Shown: positions 43,709-52,356 of the stretch, in pieces
Numbering within the stretch: position 1 is the first letter of the stretch
How the letters are laid out: each line of letters opens with the position of its first letter
From: CAJCIS01 sp965276755
Lineage (GTDB): Bacteria; Pseudomonadota; Alphaproteobacteria; Acetobacterales; Acetobacteraceae
NCBI GenBank assembly: GCA_965276755.1
Contig: OZ255625.1
Coordinates: 434,001-498,000, forward strand
DNA length: 64,000 nucleotides
Direction of reading: 5' to 3'
Notes under the pieces: model-generated
The model's input: only the letters and a program-made list of their open reading frames with translations
Databases searched by the model: none
What the model was told of the DNA's origin: nothing
Made by a program: the position numbers and the translations under genes

Positions 43709-46700
43709 ATGCGCGGATTGTGGCGTTTCCTTACCTCCCGCTGGACGCTGAGTTTCATCGGCGCCGCGCTGCTGTGCCTGCTGGTCTGCTTCCTCGGGCC
43801 GGCGCTGGAATTTCTGGCGGGCGTGATCGTGCGGGCGGTTGTCTGCGTGGTCATTCTGCTCGTCTGGGCGGGGGCGAATTTTTGGGCGCACCGGCGCCGT
43901 CGCCGCGCGGACCAGGCGCTCGCCGAAGGTGTGGCCGCAGTTTCGCCGGGGGAGGCGGCACGGGCGGAAGAGGTCGCCAATCTGCGCGACAAGCTGAGTA
44001 CGGCACTCGCCTTGCTTCGCCGCGCCAGCGGCACGCGCGGCTATCTGTATGAACAGCCGTGGTATGTCATCATCGGCCCACCTGGTGCGGGCAAGACCAC
44101 CGCGCTGCTGAATGCCGGCCTGAAATTCCCGCTCGCAGCAGAAATGGGGCAGGGCGCGGTGGCGGGCGTCGGCGGCACGCGGCTGTGCGATTGGTGGTTC
44201 ACCGAGCAAGCAGTGCTGATCGATACCGCCGGCCGCTACACGACGCAGGATTCGGACGCCGCCGTGGACCGCGCCGGCTGGGAAGGTTTTCTGGACCTGC
44301 TGAAACGCACCCGCCCGCGCCAGCCGCTGAATGGCGTAATGGTGGCGATAGGCGCTCCGGAACTGGCGCAGGCGCCGCAGGGCGAGCGGCTGGATCATGC
44401 GCGCGCGATACGGCGGCGGATCAAGGAACTCACCGAACGGCTGGGCCTGCGCCTGCCGATCTACATGCTGTTCACCAAGGCCGATCTGCTGGCCGGTTTC
44501 TCCGAGTATTTCGACGATCTGGACCGCACTGGACGCGCCCAGGTGTGGGGCCGCACTTTCGATCTGGGCGCAGATGCGGGCGCTGCCGGTCAGGTGGCGG
44601 GGTGGCCGGCTTCATTGTCTGGCTTGATCGGCAGGTTGAACGGCAAGCTGGTGGATCGGCTGCAGGCGGAGCGCAGCCCGGACCGCCGCGCTTTGCTGGC
44701 GGGGTTTCCGGCGCAGCTCGCCTCGCTGGAGAGCCCGCTGGGCGAGTTTCTGGGCGAGGCGTTCGGCGGCTCGCGCCTGGACCCGGCACCAATGCTGCGC
44801 GGCGTCTATTTCACCTCTGGCACGCAGGAAGGCACGCCGATCGATCGGCTGACCGGCGCGCTCGCCCGCGGCTTCGGGCTGGACCAGCAGCGCGTTCCCA
44901 GCCTGCGGCCGCAGCAGGGACGCAGCTATTTTCTGGCCGGCTTGCTGCAATTGGTCTTCGGCGAGGCCATGCTGGCCAGCGCCCGCCCGGGTGCCGCGAG
45001 GCGGAGGACGGCGCTCAGGCTTGGCGCTTTCGCGGCGATCGCCGTTGTCACCGTGGCGCTGTCGGCGGGTCTTCTGGCCATGCGCGCCGGCCAGTTGGAT
45101 GAGGCCGCTCGGGTTTCAGCCGCGATTACGCAATACGAGCGGATGGCGTCCGGCATGCGGCTGGACCCGATTGCCGACGCCGAACTGACCTCCGTGCTGC
45201 CGTTGCTGGATGCCGCGCGCGCGCTGCCATACGGCGCCGGCAGCCCCATGCCTGGTGCCGGCCTCGGTCTGTCGCAATCCCGCAAATACGCGGTGGGCAC
45301 CAGGCTGGTGTACCAGCAGGCGCTGGAACGCGTGCTGCTGCCGCGGCTGATCCTGCGGCTGGAAGAGCAGATGCGGGCCAAGCTGGAGCAGCCGGAGTAC
45401 CTCTACGAGGCGACGCGGGTCTATCTGATGCTCGGTGGCCGCGGGCCGATGGACCATGAGCTGGTTCGCGCCTGGGAAGAGCTGAACTGGCGCACCGCGT
45501 ATCCCGACCCGAGCATGCGGGCGCGGCTGATGACGCATCTGGACTCGCTCCTGGCAGGCACGATGCCCGACATCACGCTCGACTGGACGCTGGTGGAAGA
45601 TGCCAGGCGCACCTTCAGCCGGGTGCCGGTCGAGGACCGGGTCTATACCCGCATGAAATCCTCGGCCGTGGCGGATTGGACGCCGGCAGCGGCGCTGGGC
45701 GCGTCGGGCACGCAGGCCTTCTATCGCGCCTCCGGCAAGAAGCTGACCGAAGGGGTCGCTGGGTTCTTCACGGTCGAGGGGTTCCACGAGGTGCTGGCCA
45801 ATCTTGCGGAGGTATCACGCCAGGTTGCCGGCGAGAGCTGGGTGCTGGGCGAGAAATCCTCGGTCGATTCCAGCGGGCAGGGGTTCGTGGCGCTGCAGGA
45901 GGGCGTCGTTGCCCTCTACACGCGCGATTACATCCGTGTCTGGGACGGCATGCTCGCCGATTTGCAGGTGCACCCCTTGAACGGCACGCCCGAGGGGCTG
46001 AACACGCTCTACATTCTGGGCTCGCCCCAATCGCCGCTGCGCGATCTGCTGGCCTCGGTGCGCCACGAGCTGGAACTGAGCAAGGTGCCCCGCGCCGAGG
46101 CGGCAGCAGGCGGAGAACTGGAAAAGGCGGCGGGGAGGTCCGGGGGCGCTGGGGCGCGCCTGGCTTCGCTGCTGGGTGAGGAGGGCAAGTCGGCAGCGTT
46201 GCCCGGCAAGGCGGTGGACGAACATTACAAGGCGCTGATCGCCTATGTGGGGAGCGGGCCGGGCACGCAACTGGATACGGCTATCAAGCTGATCGGCGAT
46301 TTGCAGCAGCAGCTTGCGGCTTCTGCCGGCGGTGGGGCGCCTGGGATTGCTCCCAGCGGGGACGCGGCTGCTTTGTTGAAGGCGGAGGCTTCCCGCGCGC
46401 CGGTTCCGGTGCAGCGCTGGCTGGGTTTGGTCGTTGGCGGCTCCAGCGCCGTGCGGGCCGGGGGCGCCCGCGCGGCGGCCAAGGCGGCCTTTGCGGCACC
46501 TGGCGGGCCGGCCGATCTCTGCGGTCCGGCGGTCAATGGCCGCTATCCGTTCACGCGTGGTGCGACCCAGGACATCCCGATCGCCGACTTTGCCACGCTG
46601 TTCGCGGCAGGCGGAGAGCTGGATGCATATTTCAAGGCACAGATCGCGCCCTTCGTGGATACGACGGGCCGCGTCTGGCGGCTGCGTGAGCTGAATGGCG

Positions 46701-47170
46701 TGCCGGCGCCGATCTCGGGCGCTGACCTGGCCGCGTTCCAGCGTGCCGCGGCGATCCGCAGCCTGTTCTTCGCCGGCGGGGGTGCGTCCCCGGCCGTTCG
46801 CTTTACCATCACGCCGGAATTTTTGGATGTGGGCGCCAGGCAGGTGACGCTCAGCCTGGGTGGGACCGATGTCACTTACGCACACGGGCCGCTTCATCAG
46901 ACGCTTCTGGTTTGGCCCGGTGAGCAGGGTATGGACCGCGTTCGGCTCAGCTTCGATCCACCTGGAGGGGTGCTCGAGGCTAAGGGGCCCTGGGCGCTGT
47001 TTCAATTGTTTGACCGCGGCACGCTGACGCAGGGGGCCTCACCGGAATTGTATGAGCTGAAGTTTACGGTCGGCGCCCGGCAGGCGAGTTTTTCCATCCG
47101 CGCAGGCTCGGTGCTTAATCCATTTGCGCCAGGGGTGTTGCAGGGGTTTCGGTGTCCTACGCTGAATTAG
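43709..47170 (+). CDS. tssM: T6SS membrane-complex protein TssM (IcmF)
   Basis: A 1153-residue inner-membrane protein forming the trans-envelope channel. Two N-terminal helices (about 14-30 and 38-58), a cytoplasmic NTPase-like domain with Walker A GPPGAGKTTALLNAG (~123-137) and IDTAGRYTTQD, a third helix near 430-455 (AAIAVVTVALSAGLLAM), then the periplasmic IcmF domain and a C-terminal beta-domain that meets TssJ. The Walker A Lys is present, so NTP binding is likely retained. Repeat R9 starts 7 nt after the stop. Confidence 0.96.
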   Translation: MRGLWRFLTSRWTLSFIGAALLCLLVCFLGPALEFLAGVIVRAVVCVVILLVWAGANFWAHRRRRRADQALAEGVAAVSPGEAARAEEVANLRDKLSTALALLRRASGTRGYLYEQPWYVIIGPPGAGKTTALLNAGLKFPLAAEMGQGAVAGVGGTRLCDWWFTEQAVLIDTAGRYTTQDSDAAVDRAGWEGFLDLLKRTRPRQPLNGVMVAIGAPELAQAPQGERLDHARAIRRRIKELTERLGLRLPIYMLFTKADLLAGFSEYFDDLDRTGRAQVWGRTFDLGADAGAAGQVAGWPASLSGLIGRLNGKLVDRLQAERSPDRRALLAGFPAQLASLESPLGEFLGEAFGGSRLDPAPMLRGVYFTSGTQEGTPIDRLTGALARGFGLDQQRVPSLRPQQGRSYFLAGLLQLVFGEAMLASARPGAARRRTALRLGAFAAIAVVTVALSAGLLAMRAGQLDEAARVSAAITQYERMASGMRLDPIADAELTSVLPLLDAARALPYGAGSPMPGAGLGLSQSRKYAVGTRLVYQQALERVLLPRLILRLEEQMRAKLEQPEYLYEATRVYLMLGGRGPMDHELVRAWEELNWRTAYPDPSMRARLMTHLDSLLAGTMPDITLDWTLVEDARRTFSRVPVEDRVYTRMKSSAVADWTPAAALGASGTQAFYRASGKKLTEGVAGFFTVEGFHEVLANLAEVSRQVAGESWVLGEKSSVDSSGQGFVALQEGVVALYTRDYIRVWDGMLADLQVHPLNGTPEGLNTLYILGSPQSPLRDLLASVRHELELSKVPRAEAAAGGELEKAAGRSGGAGARLASLLGEEGKSAALPGKAVDEHYKALIAYVGSGPGTQLDTAIKLIGDLQQQLAASAGGGAPGIAPSGDAAALLKAEASRAPVPVQRWLGLVVGGSSAVRAGGARAAAKAAFAAPGGPADLCGPAVNGRYPFTRGATQDIPIADFATLFAAGGELDAYFKAQIAPFVDTTGRVWRLRELNGVPAPISGADLAAFQRAAAIRSLFFAGGGASPAVRFTITPEFLDVGARQVTLSLGGTDVTYAHGPLHQTLLVWPGEQGMDRVRLSFDPPGGVLEAKGPWALFQLFDRGTLTQGASPELYELKFTVGARQASFSIRAGSVLNPFAPGVLQGFRCPTLN

Positions 47171-47177
47171 GGGAAGG

Positions 47178-47278
47178 CTGGGGGAGATGTGCCATCCCCC
47201 CCAGACCCCCCGTCGATTTCTGGGCCTCGTCTCAACCAAATGACGGGGGGTTTGGGGGGAATGGCACATTCCCCCCAA
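47178..47278. repeat. GC-rich double-hairpin repeat, copy R9 (complete)
   Basis: The left half has GATG-TGC-CATC, the right half AATG-GCA-CATT: both stem positions changed together in the right half, keeping the pairing. It separates tssM from tagF. Confidence 0.9.
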
Positions 47279-47336
47279 CTTCTTTTTTACTCGATGGCCC
47301 TCCAGCCCCAAGTCCAATTTGCGATCCGTTGTCCTG

Positions 47337-47852
47337 ATGCCTGGCTTTTGGGGCAAGATCCCTTCTCGGGGGGATTTCGTCGGCACCGGCCTGCCGCGTG
47401 ACGCCGTCTCTGCCTGGGATGGCTGGATTTCCGCGGCCCTGGCGCAAAGCCGCACTGATTTGGGCGAGGCCTGGATAGCGGCCTGGATGGAGGCGCCCGT
47501 GTGGCATTTCACGGCGGCCGCCGGCCTGTTGGGCAATGCGGCGCTCTCGGGGCTGTGGATGCCCAGCGCCGACCGCGCCGGGCGGCCGTTTCCGCTGATG
47601 ATCGCCACCCGGTCCGCAGTCGGGCCCGCCTGGTTCGCCGCCGCGGAGGAGGCCGGCCGCGCGGCGTTGAGCGAGTTGCTCTCTCCCGAAGCGCTGCTCG
47701 GCCGCCTGCCTGCCGATGGGGGGCCCGCTACCGGCAGTCCGGGCTCGAGCTGGTGGACGGAAGGTTCGCCGCGCGTGCGCGCGTGTCGGCAGGAATTCGG
47801 TGCGCTGCCGGGGATGGCCGGCTTCACCCGCATGCTGAATGATGGGCCATGA
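47337..47852 (+). CDS. tagF: T6SS regulatory protein TagF
   Basis: A 171-residue protein of the TagF/ImpM family. It opens with the family signature PGFWGKIPSRGDFVGTGLP and continues with WMEAPVWHFTAAAGLLGN and SADRAGRPFPLMIAT. TagF represses T6SS assembly post-translationally in other bacteria, in parallel with the phosphorylation circuit encoded by the next two genes. ATG 47337 fits the family start; a TTG 18 nt upstream is possible. The stop overlaps the pppA start. Confidence 0.9.
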   Translation: MPGFWGKIPSRGDFVGTGLPRDAVSAWDGWISAALAQSRTDLGEAWIAAWMEAPVWHFTAAAGLLGNAALSGLWMPSADRAGRPFPLMIATRSAVGPAWFAAAEEAGRAALSELLSPEALLGRLPADGGPATGSPGSSWWTEGSPRVRACRQEFGALPGMAGFTRMLNDGP

Positions 47853-48571
47853 TGAGGCTGACCAGTTTCGCCGCGACCGACGCGGGCACGGTGCGCGGGC
47901 ATAACGAGGATGCCTTTGTCGATGCCCATGGGGCTGGCCTGTTCGCGGTGGCCGACGGCGCCGGAGGGCACGCGGCAGGCGAGGTGGCGAGCGGCATGCT
48001 GAGCGAGGCGCTGGGCCATGTGCCGGCCGCACTCGGACCCGATGAAACCCTGGCCCATATTCGCCTTGCGGTGCTGGCGGTGCATACCGCGTTGCAGGCC
48101 GAAGCGGCGCGGCGTGGTGACACCATGATCGCCTCGACGCTGGTGGTGCTGCTGATCCGCGGCGGCCATTTCGCCGCACTTTGGGCAGGCGATAGCAGGA
48201 TCTATCTGTTGCGTGCGGGTGTGCTGAGCCAGGTGAGCCGCGACCACAGCCTGGTGCAGGCATTGATCGATGAGGGGGTGATTACGCCCGCGGAAGCGGA
48301 GGGCCACCCGCAGGCCAATGTCATTACGCGGGCAATCGGCGCGCCGGACGATCCCGGCGAGCTGGACAAGGCGATTGGCACTGTGGAGGCGGGCGACATT
48401 TTTCTGCTGTGCAGCGACGGATTGAACAAGGCGTTGCACGATCCCGAGATTGCCACGCTGATGGCGCAGGCCGACCCGGCCGCGGCGCTGATCGGCGCGG
48501 CGCTGGCGGGGAATGCGCGGGACAATGTCACCGCGCTGGTCGTGCGTGTGGACGAGGAGGCCGGGGCGTGA
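47849..48571 (+). CDS. pppA: PP2C-family Ser/Thr phosphatase PppA
   Basis: A 240-residue metal-dependent phosphatase. Motifs: RGHNEDAFV, VADGAGGHAAGEVAS (metal-binding Asp), LWAGDSRIYLLR, SRDHSLVQ, LLCSDGLNK and GNARDNVTALVV (metal-binding Asp). In T6SS loci it reverses PpkA phosphorylation of TagH-type proteins and so switches the apparatus off. It overlaps tagF by 4 nt and ppkA by 1 nt, giving a tightly coupled regulatory trio. Confidence 0.94.
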   Translation: MMRLTSFAATDAGTVRGHNEDAFVDAHGAGLFAVADGAGGHAAGEVASGMLSEALGHVPAALGPDETLAHIRLAVLAVHTALQAEAARRGDTMIASTLVVLLIRGGHFAALWAGDSRIYLLRAGVLSQVSRDHSLVQALIDEGVITPAEAEGHPQANVITRAIGAPDDPGELDKAIGTVEAGDIFLLCSDGLNKALHDPEIATLMAQADPAAALIGAALAGNARDNVTALVVRVDEEAGA

Positions 48572-50439
48572 TGCTTGATCGGCTCGGCGAATACGAAGTG
48601 CGCGGTACGCTGGGGCGCGGCGCGATGGGCGTGGTCTACGATGGCTGGGACCCTGCGCTGGAGCGGCGCGTCGCGATCAAGACGGTGAAGCTGGACGATG
48701 CCGCGGCCGATGAGGAGACGGAAGAGGGCCTGGCGCGGTTCCGACGCGGCGCGCAGGCGGCGGGCCGGCTTTCGCACGCCAATATCGTGGGCGTGTTCGC
48801 GTTCGGCGAGACGGACGAGATTGCCTACATCGTTATGGAATTTATTGAGGGGCGCTCGCTGAAGGATGTGCTGGATGAGGAGAAAATGCTGCCGCCGGGC
48901 CGTGTTGCCGAGATTATGGTCCAGGTGCTGGCGGGGCTGGAATACAGCCACCGGCGCGGCGTGGTGCACCGGGATATCAAGCCCGCGAATGTGATGCTGA
49001 CAGCGGATGGCCAGGTGAAGCTGGCCGATTTCGGCATTGCGCGGATTGCCAGCAGCAATGCGACCGCGGTGGGCGTGATCATGGGCACGCCGGCCTACAT
49101 GCCGGCCGAACAATTCATGGGCGAGGCCGCCGATGCGCGCAGCGATATCTATGCCGCGGGTGCGATGCTGTTCCATTTGCTGACTGGATCGCGGCCGTAT
49201 GAGGGCAGCCCGACCAGCATCATGACGCGGGTGCTGCATGCGGTGGCGCCGCCGGTGGCATCGGAGCGATCGGTGAGCGTCTCGCCGGTTTGGGATCCGG
49301 TGATTGCGCGCGCGATGGCGCGGCGGCCGGAGGATCGGTTTCAGAGTGCGGGCGCTTTTGCGGCGGCGGTGCGGGCCGCGGCGGGTGAGGGGAGGGTGGT
49401 GTTGGCGCCGGAGGCCGATGCCACGATGGTCGTGACGCGTGGGCGACCGGTGGCGGCGCGTGAGGATGGTGCCGCGGGTTTGCGGGCGCCGGGGGCGACG
49501 AAGCGTAATAGAGTTGGCTTGGTTGCGGGCGGGCTGGTGGCGGCGTTGGGTGCGGCCGTGGCTGGGTGGCTTTTGCTGATGCCCGGGAAGGTCATGCCCG
49601 ACGCGGCGCCGGTGGCACCCGCGGAGACCACGGTCACACGCCCCGCCGCACGAGCTAGGAACAAACCGACGCCGCTGCCTGTTCCCTCAAATCCATCGTC
49701 ACGCACGCCGGCGGAGGTGCGGGACGCGCTGGCGGCCGCGTTGGTGGATGTGCCGTGCACCTCAACGCAAGTGGGCGGTGACGGCACAGTGATATCGGTG
49801 GACGGGTTTGCCGGTGATGCAGAGGGGATGCGGGCTGTGGCGCGGGCTGTGGCCGCCATAGGCTCGACCGTAGATTTACGCGTCAAGGCATTCCCATCTG
49901 TATATTGCCCCGCGGTGGATGTATTGCGGCCGGTGATCAGGCGGCAGGGGCTCGAGATTACCATTCCCGAGGCGAAGGGACCCGTGAAGGACGGGACGCG
50001 TGTCCATCCAACGATTACGTCATTGCCGTTCGATGGTTGGGTGCAGGTGTTTTATCTTTCAAGCAACGGCACCGTGTTTAATGTGTTGCCGATGCCGGAG
50101 TTGAGGGTGAAAAAGAAATCGCGCCTCAAGGCCAGCGATTTCTTTGAACACGCTCAGGACCCGCCTTTATGGTTGCCCGCGGGCGCCACACTTCGGCTTG
50201 GTCAGAAGCCGCATGTTGATGTCGGCCCGGCATTGCCGTTCGGCAGGGACATGTTTGTGGCCATCACCTCTTCGTTGCAGCTTTTCCCCGGCCCGTTGCC
50301 CGAAAATGAGACGGTGCGTGATTTCGCGGCGGCGTTGCAGATGGCCGTTGACAAACTCCATGCGCAAAGTGCGAGCGTGGCAGCCGCGGTAGCGCTTATG
50401 CAGACTGTGGCGAAAACCACCGCGTCAGTCACGCCGTAA
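48571..50439 (+). CDS. ppkA: Membrane-bound Ser/Thr protein kinase PpkA
   Basis: A 622-residue Hanks-type kinase. The N-terminal kinase domain (~1-270) has GRGAMGVVYDG, AIKTVKL with the ATP-binding Lys, HRDIKPANVM and DFGIAR. One membrane helix lies near 312-333 (VGLVAGGLVAALGAAVAGW). The periplasmic half includes a segment (PFDGWVQVFYLSSNGTVFNV ... LFPGPLP) resembling DUF4384, as in some T6SS kinases. It would phosphorylate TagH to trigger firing. ATG 48571 shares its A with the pppA stop codon. Confidence 0.93.
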   Translation: MLDRLGEYEVRGTLGRGAMGVVYDGWDPALERRVAIKTVKLDDAAADEETEEGLARFRRGAQAAGRLSHANIVGVFAFGETDEIAYIVMEFIEGRSLKDVLDEEKMLPPGRVAEIMVQVLAGLEYSHRRGVVHRDIKPANVMLTADGQVKLADFGIARIASSNATAVGVIMGTPAYMPAEQFMGEAADARSDIYAAGAMLFHLLTGSRPYEGSPTSIMTRVLHAVAPPVASERSVSVSPVWDPVIARAMARRPEDRFQSAGAFAAAVRAAAGEGRVVLAPEADATMVVTRGRPVAAREDGAAGLRAPGATKRNRVGLVAGGLVAALGAAVAGWLLLMPGKVMPDAAPVAPAETTVTRPAARARNKPTPLPVPSNPSSRTPAEVRDALAAALVDVPCTSTQVGGDGTVISVDGFAGDAEGMRAVARAVAAIGSTVDLRVKAFPSVYCPAVDVLRPVIRRQGLEITIPEAKGPVKDGTRVHPTITSLPFDGWVQVFYLSSNGTVFNVLPMPELRVKKKSRLKASDFFEHAQDPPLWLPAGATLRLGQKPHVDVGPALPFGRDMFVAITSSLQLFPGPLPENETVRDFAAALQMAVDKLHAQSASVAAAVALMQTVAKTTASVTP

Positions 50440-50483
50440 GCTTTGCACGGGTTCAACCTTTCAACGCGACCGGAAACTTGGCA

Positions 50484-51020
50484 ATGCGCCCTACGATACC
50501 GGGCGCATCCGGCCGACGAAAAAAAGTCCTGAGCGATCCCGCAATGCTTACCTGCTATGACCGCGTTCTCGTCTTGGGTATTGGCGTCTATCTCACCGGA
50601 CCCGCCTCTGCGGCACTCGGCGCCTCTGGTGACGCGTGCACGCATACGATAATCTCGACACTGCCTTCTCCCGACGGCGTCTTCCTTGCTCACGTCAATG
50701 AGGCTGTTTGCGGCGCCGCCGGACCCGCGACTGCCGTCATTGATAGCGTTGTCATTTCAGGAAATTCGGCCAACACCGACACAACGGACCTGCTCGGCGT
50801 GGACACCGGCGGCAATGCGGCAGAACGGCCTCGCCTTTCCTGGATTAGCAGCAGGGCGCTGCGAGTAACCGTTCCGAACCGGTCATTCCTGAAACTTCTT
50901 ACTCGGCATGCGGGCCCCATAAGCCTGGATCTGCGTTTTGATCCACCTGATCCCGTCGCACGCGCCGCCTGGCTGCGGTCTCTTAATCTTCCTCTCGACA
51001 GTGCCAGTGTCAGGCCGTAA
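50484..51020 (+). CDS. Exported protein of unknown function (DUF5412-like)
   Basis: A 178-residue protein with a hydrophobic export segment (VLVLGIGVYLTGPASAAL) after a basic N-terminus. The body contains TIISTLPSPDGVFLAHVNEA with a nearby Cys pair, a pattern seen in DUF5412-type proteins. A later start at ATG 50544 would give a shorter signal peptide. It directly follows ppkA on the same strand and converges with the islet of minus-strand genes. It may be a periplasmic immunity or accessory protein, but nothing in the sequence proves it. Confidence 0.5.
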   Translation: MRPTIPGASGRRKKVLSDPAMLTCYDRVLVLGIGVYLTGPASAALGASGDACTHTIISTLPSPDGVFLAHVNEAVCGAAGPATAVIDSVVISGNSANTDTTDLLGVDTGGNAAERPRLSWISSRALRVTVPNRSFLKLLTRHAGPISLDLRFDPPDPVARAAWLRSLNLPLDSASVRP

Positions 51021-51063
51021 TGAGGCTCCAGCCAAACGTCCCAAGCTCGCAGGACCGCTGGTA

Positions 51064-51327
51064 TTAACGGACACCCCAGCGTTCCGTGGCCACAACCTGC
51101 CCCGTCGCATCATCTATCCGGATTATCACACCGCTCCCGATCGTGGCTGTACCGATATGCCATTCAATCCGCTCTCCGGCCCTGGCCACATCCCGCACAA
51201 AAAGCGGTGTGTTCCGGCCAAGTGAAGCGGTTGCGATCTGCAGTGCTTCCGCCTCGGTCAGACGGCAGAGTGGCCGGCTTGGGCGCGTCCCGCCATTTCC
51301 GAACAGGCGCCACAAACGGGAAATCAC
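51064..51327 (-). CDS. Small PepSY-like protein, candidate immunity partner
   Basis: An 87-residue protein. EAEALQIATASLGRNTPLFV then GVIIRIDDATGQVVATERWG resembles a single PepSY-like alpha/beta unit, a fold known in protease-inhibitor propeptides. There is no signal peptide. Its start overlaps the stop of the HEXXH membrane protein gene by 4 nt, so the two are made together. Because PepSY units can inhibit proteases, it is a reasonable inhibitor or immunity protein for that neighbour. This is inference from position and fold resemblance. Confidence 0.5.
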   Translation of the reverse strand: MISRLWRLFGNGGTRPSRPLCRLTEAEALQIATASLGRNTPLFVRDVARAGERIEWHIGTATIGSGVIIRIDDATGQVVATERWGVR

Positions 51328-52265
51328 GGCCGCGCACCTGATGATGCGGCGGCTGCAGGCGCGGACTCGGCGCTTCGGTCCCGCCTGAACCAGAGTTCGA
51401 ACGCGAAGCCCTGCACCGCTCCCGAGCCGATCAGCCCGGCGCCTTCGCTGAGAAGGCCCGCCCCCTTCATATAGCTGCTGTAACCGCCTGCGCGAACAAG
51501 ATAGACGTAGCCTGGATCGCTGCCAAGTCCGACCGGGAACTTCAAACCGACGAACAGTTTGGTGAATCCATTCACGCCAACCTGCGCGACTGTCTCGGCG
51601 AGCGCTTCCTCGACATAGCGGTAGAGCGAGGACTGAAAATACGAGCCAACCCTATTTTCCACGCGGAAGCGGCGCAGTACGTAGAGCTTCGGTGCGAGGA
51701 ACTGATGCACTTTTTCGTGCAACAGAACCAGCGCCCGGTCCTCGGCGCTGCCGGCGGTGGAAACTTCGACATCTCCGTAAAAAGTTGTCGCACCTTCGCC
51801 TGCGGGCAGGGAGGGATCGCGCACGATGCTTGGTTTATAGCGCAAACCGGAGGTGCGCGGCGGCTCCTCGCCAGCGGCGATGCGGCCCCCGCCTGGCCGC
51901 CGCTTGAAGAGTAAGGCCAGCACGACCTGAATACCAAGGATTGAAATTGCGCGCGCGAGGTGGGTTGCGGCCTGGTCGAAATCGGCATCGGTGATACCGC
52001 GCACGGTGAGCTTGGCAAATTGGAACAACTCGTCAATGCCCGAGAACACCGCAAGCCCGATCGAGAAAAAGCCGACGACGCCGAGCACGATGTCGACAAG
52101 TTCGCCCACGCCGACGGCGTGGCTGACCACCCAGGCGACCACCACGCCGGCGATGATGGCGAGCGAGGTCGGGGAGATCAGGGCTTCGATCTGGTTGCGC
52201 GCCTCAGGGCCTAGTTTTGGCAGCGCTCGCTTGAATACATCGGCAAGGCGATCCTCGAGGCTCAC
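51324..52265 (-). CDS. Candidate T6SS effector: membrane protein with HEXXH zinc-protease motif
   Basis: A 313-residue protein. Residues ~30-75 and ~105-120 are hydrophobic (SLAIIAGVVVAWVVSHAVGV, GIQVVLALLF), resembling the translocation regions seen in some T6SS/polymorphic toxins. The C-terminal half has LLHEKVHQFL (HEKVH at 183-187) followed by YVEEALAETVAQ (~217-228), a plausible gluzincin arrangement of two His and a downstream Glu. There is no signal peptide. It lies between ppkA and tssG and overlaps a small gene typical of immunity partners. I know no named family for it. Confidence 0.55.
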   Translation of the reverse strand: MSLEDRLADVFKRALPKLGPEARNQIEALISPTSLAIIAGVVVAWVVSHAVGVGELVDIVLGVVGFFSIGLAVFSGIDELFQFAKLTVRGITDADFDQAATHLARAISILGIQVVLALLFKRRPGGGRIAAGEEPPRTSGLRYKPSIVRDPSLPAGEGATTFYGDVEVSTAGSAEDRALVLLHEKVHQFLAPKLYVLRRFRVENRVGSYFQSSLYRYVEEALAETVAQVGVNGFTKLFVGLKFPVGLGSDPGYVYLVRAGGYSSYMKGAGLLSEGAGLIGSGAVQGFAFELWFRRDRSAESAPAAAASSGARP

Positions 52266-52356
52266 GTGAGTTCTCCGACGGGCGCGTTGGATCGTGGCAC
52301 GATCAGGGGAAGACTACAGACCAAAACGTTGGGGCCAGGTCGCGAGCGTTTATGCT

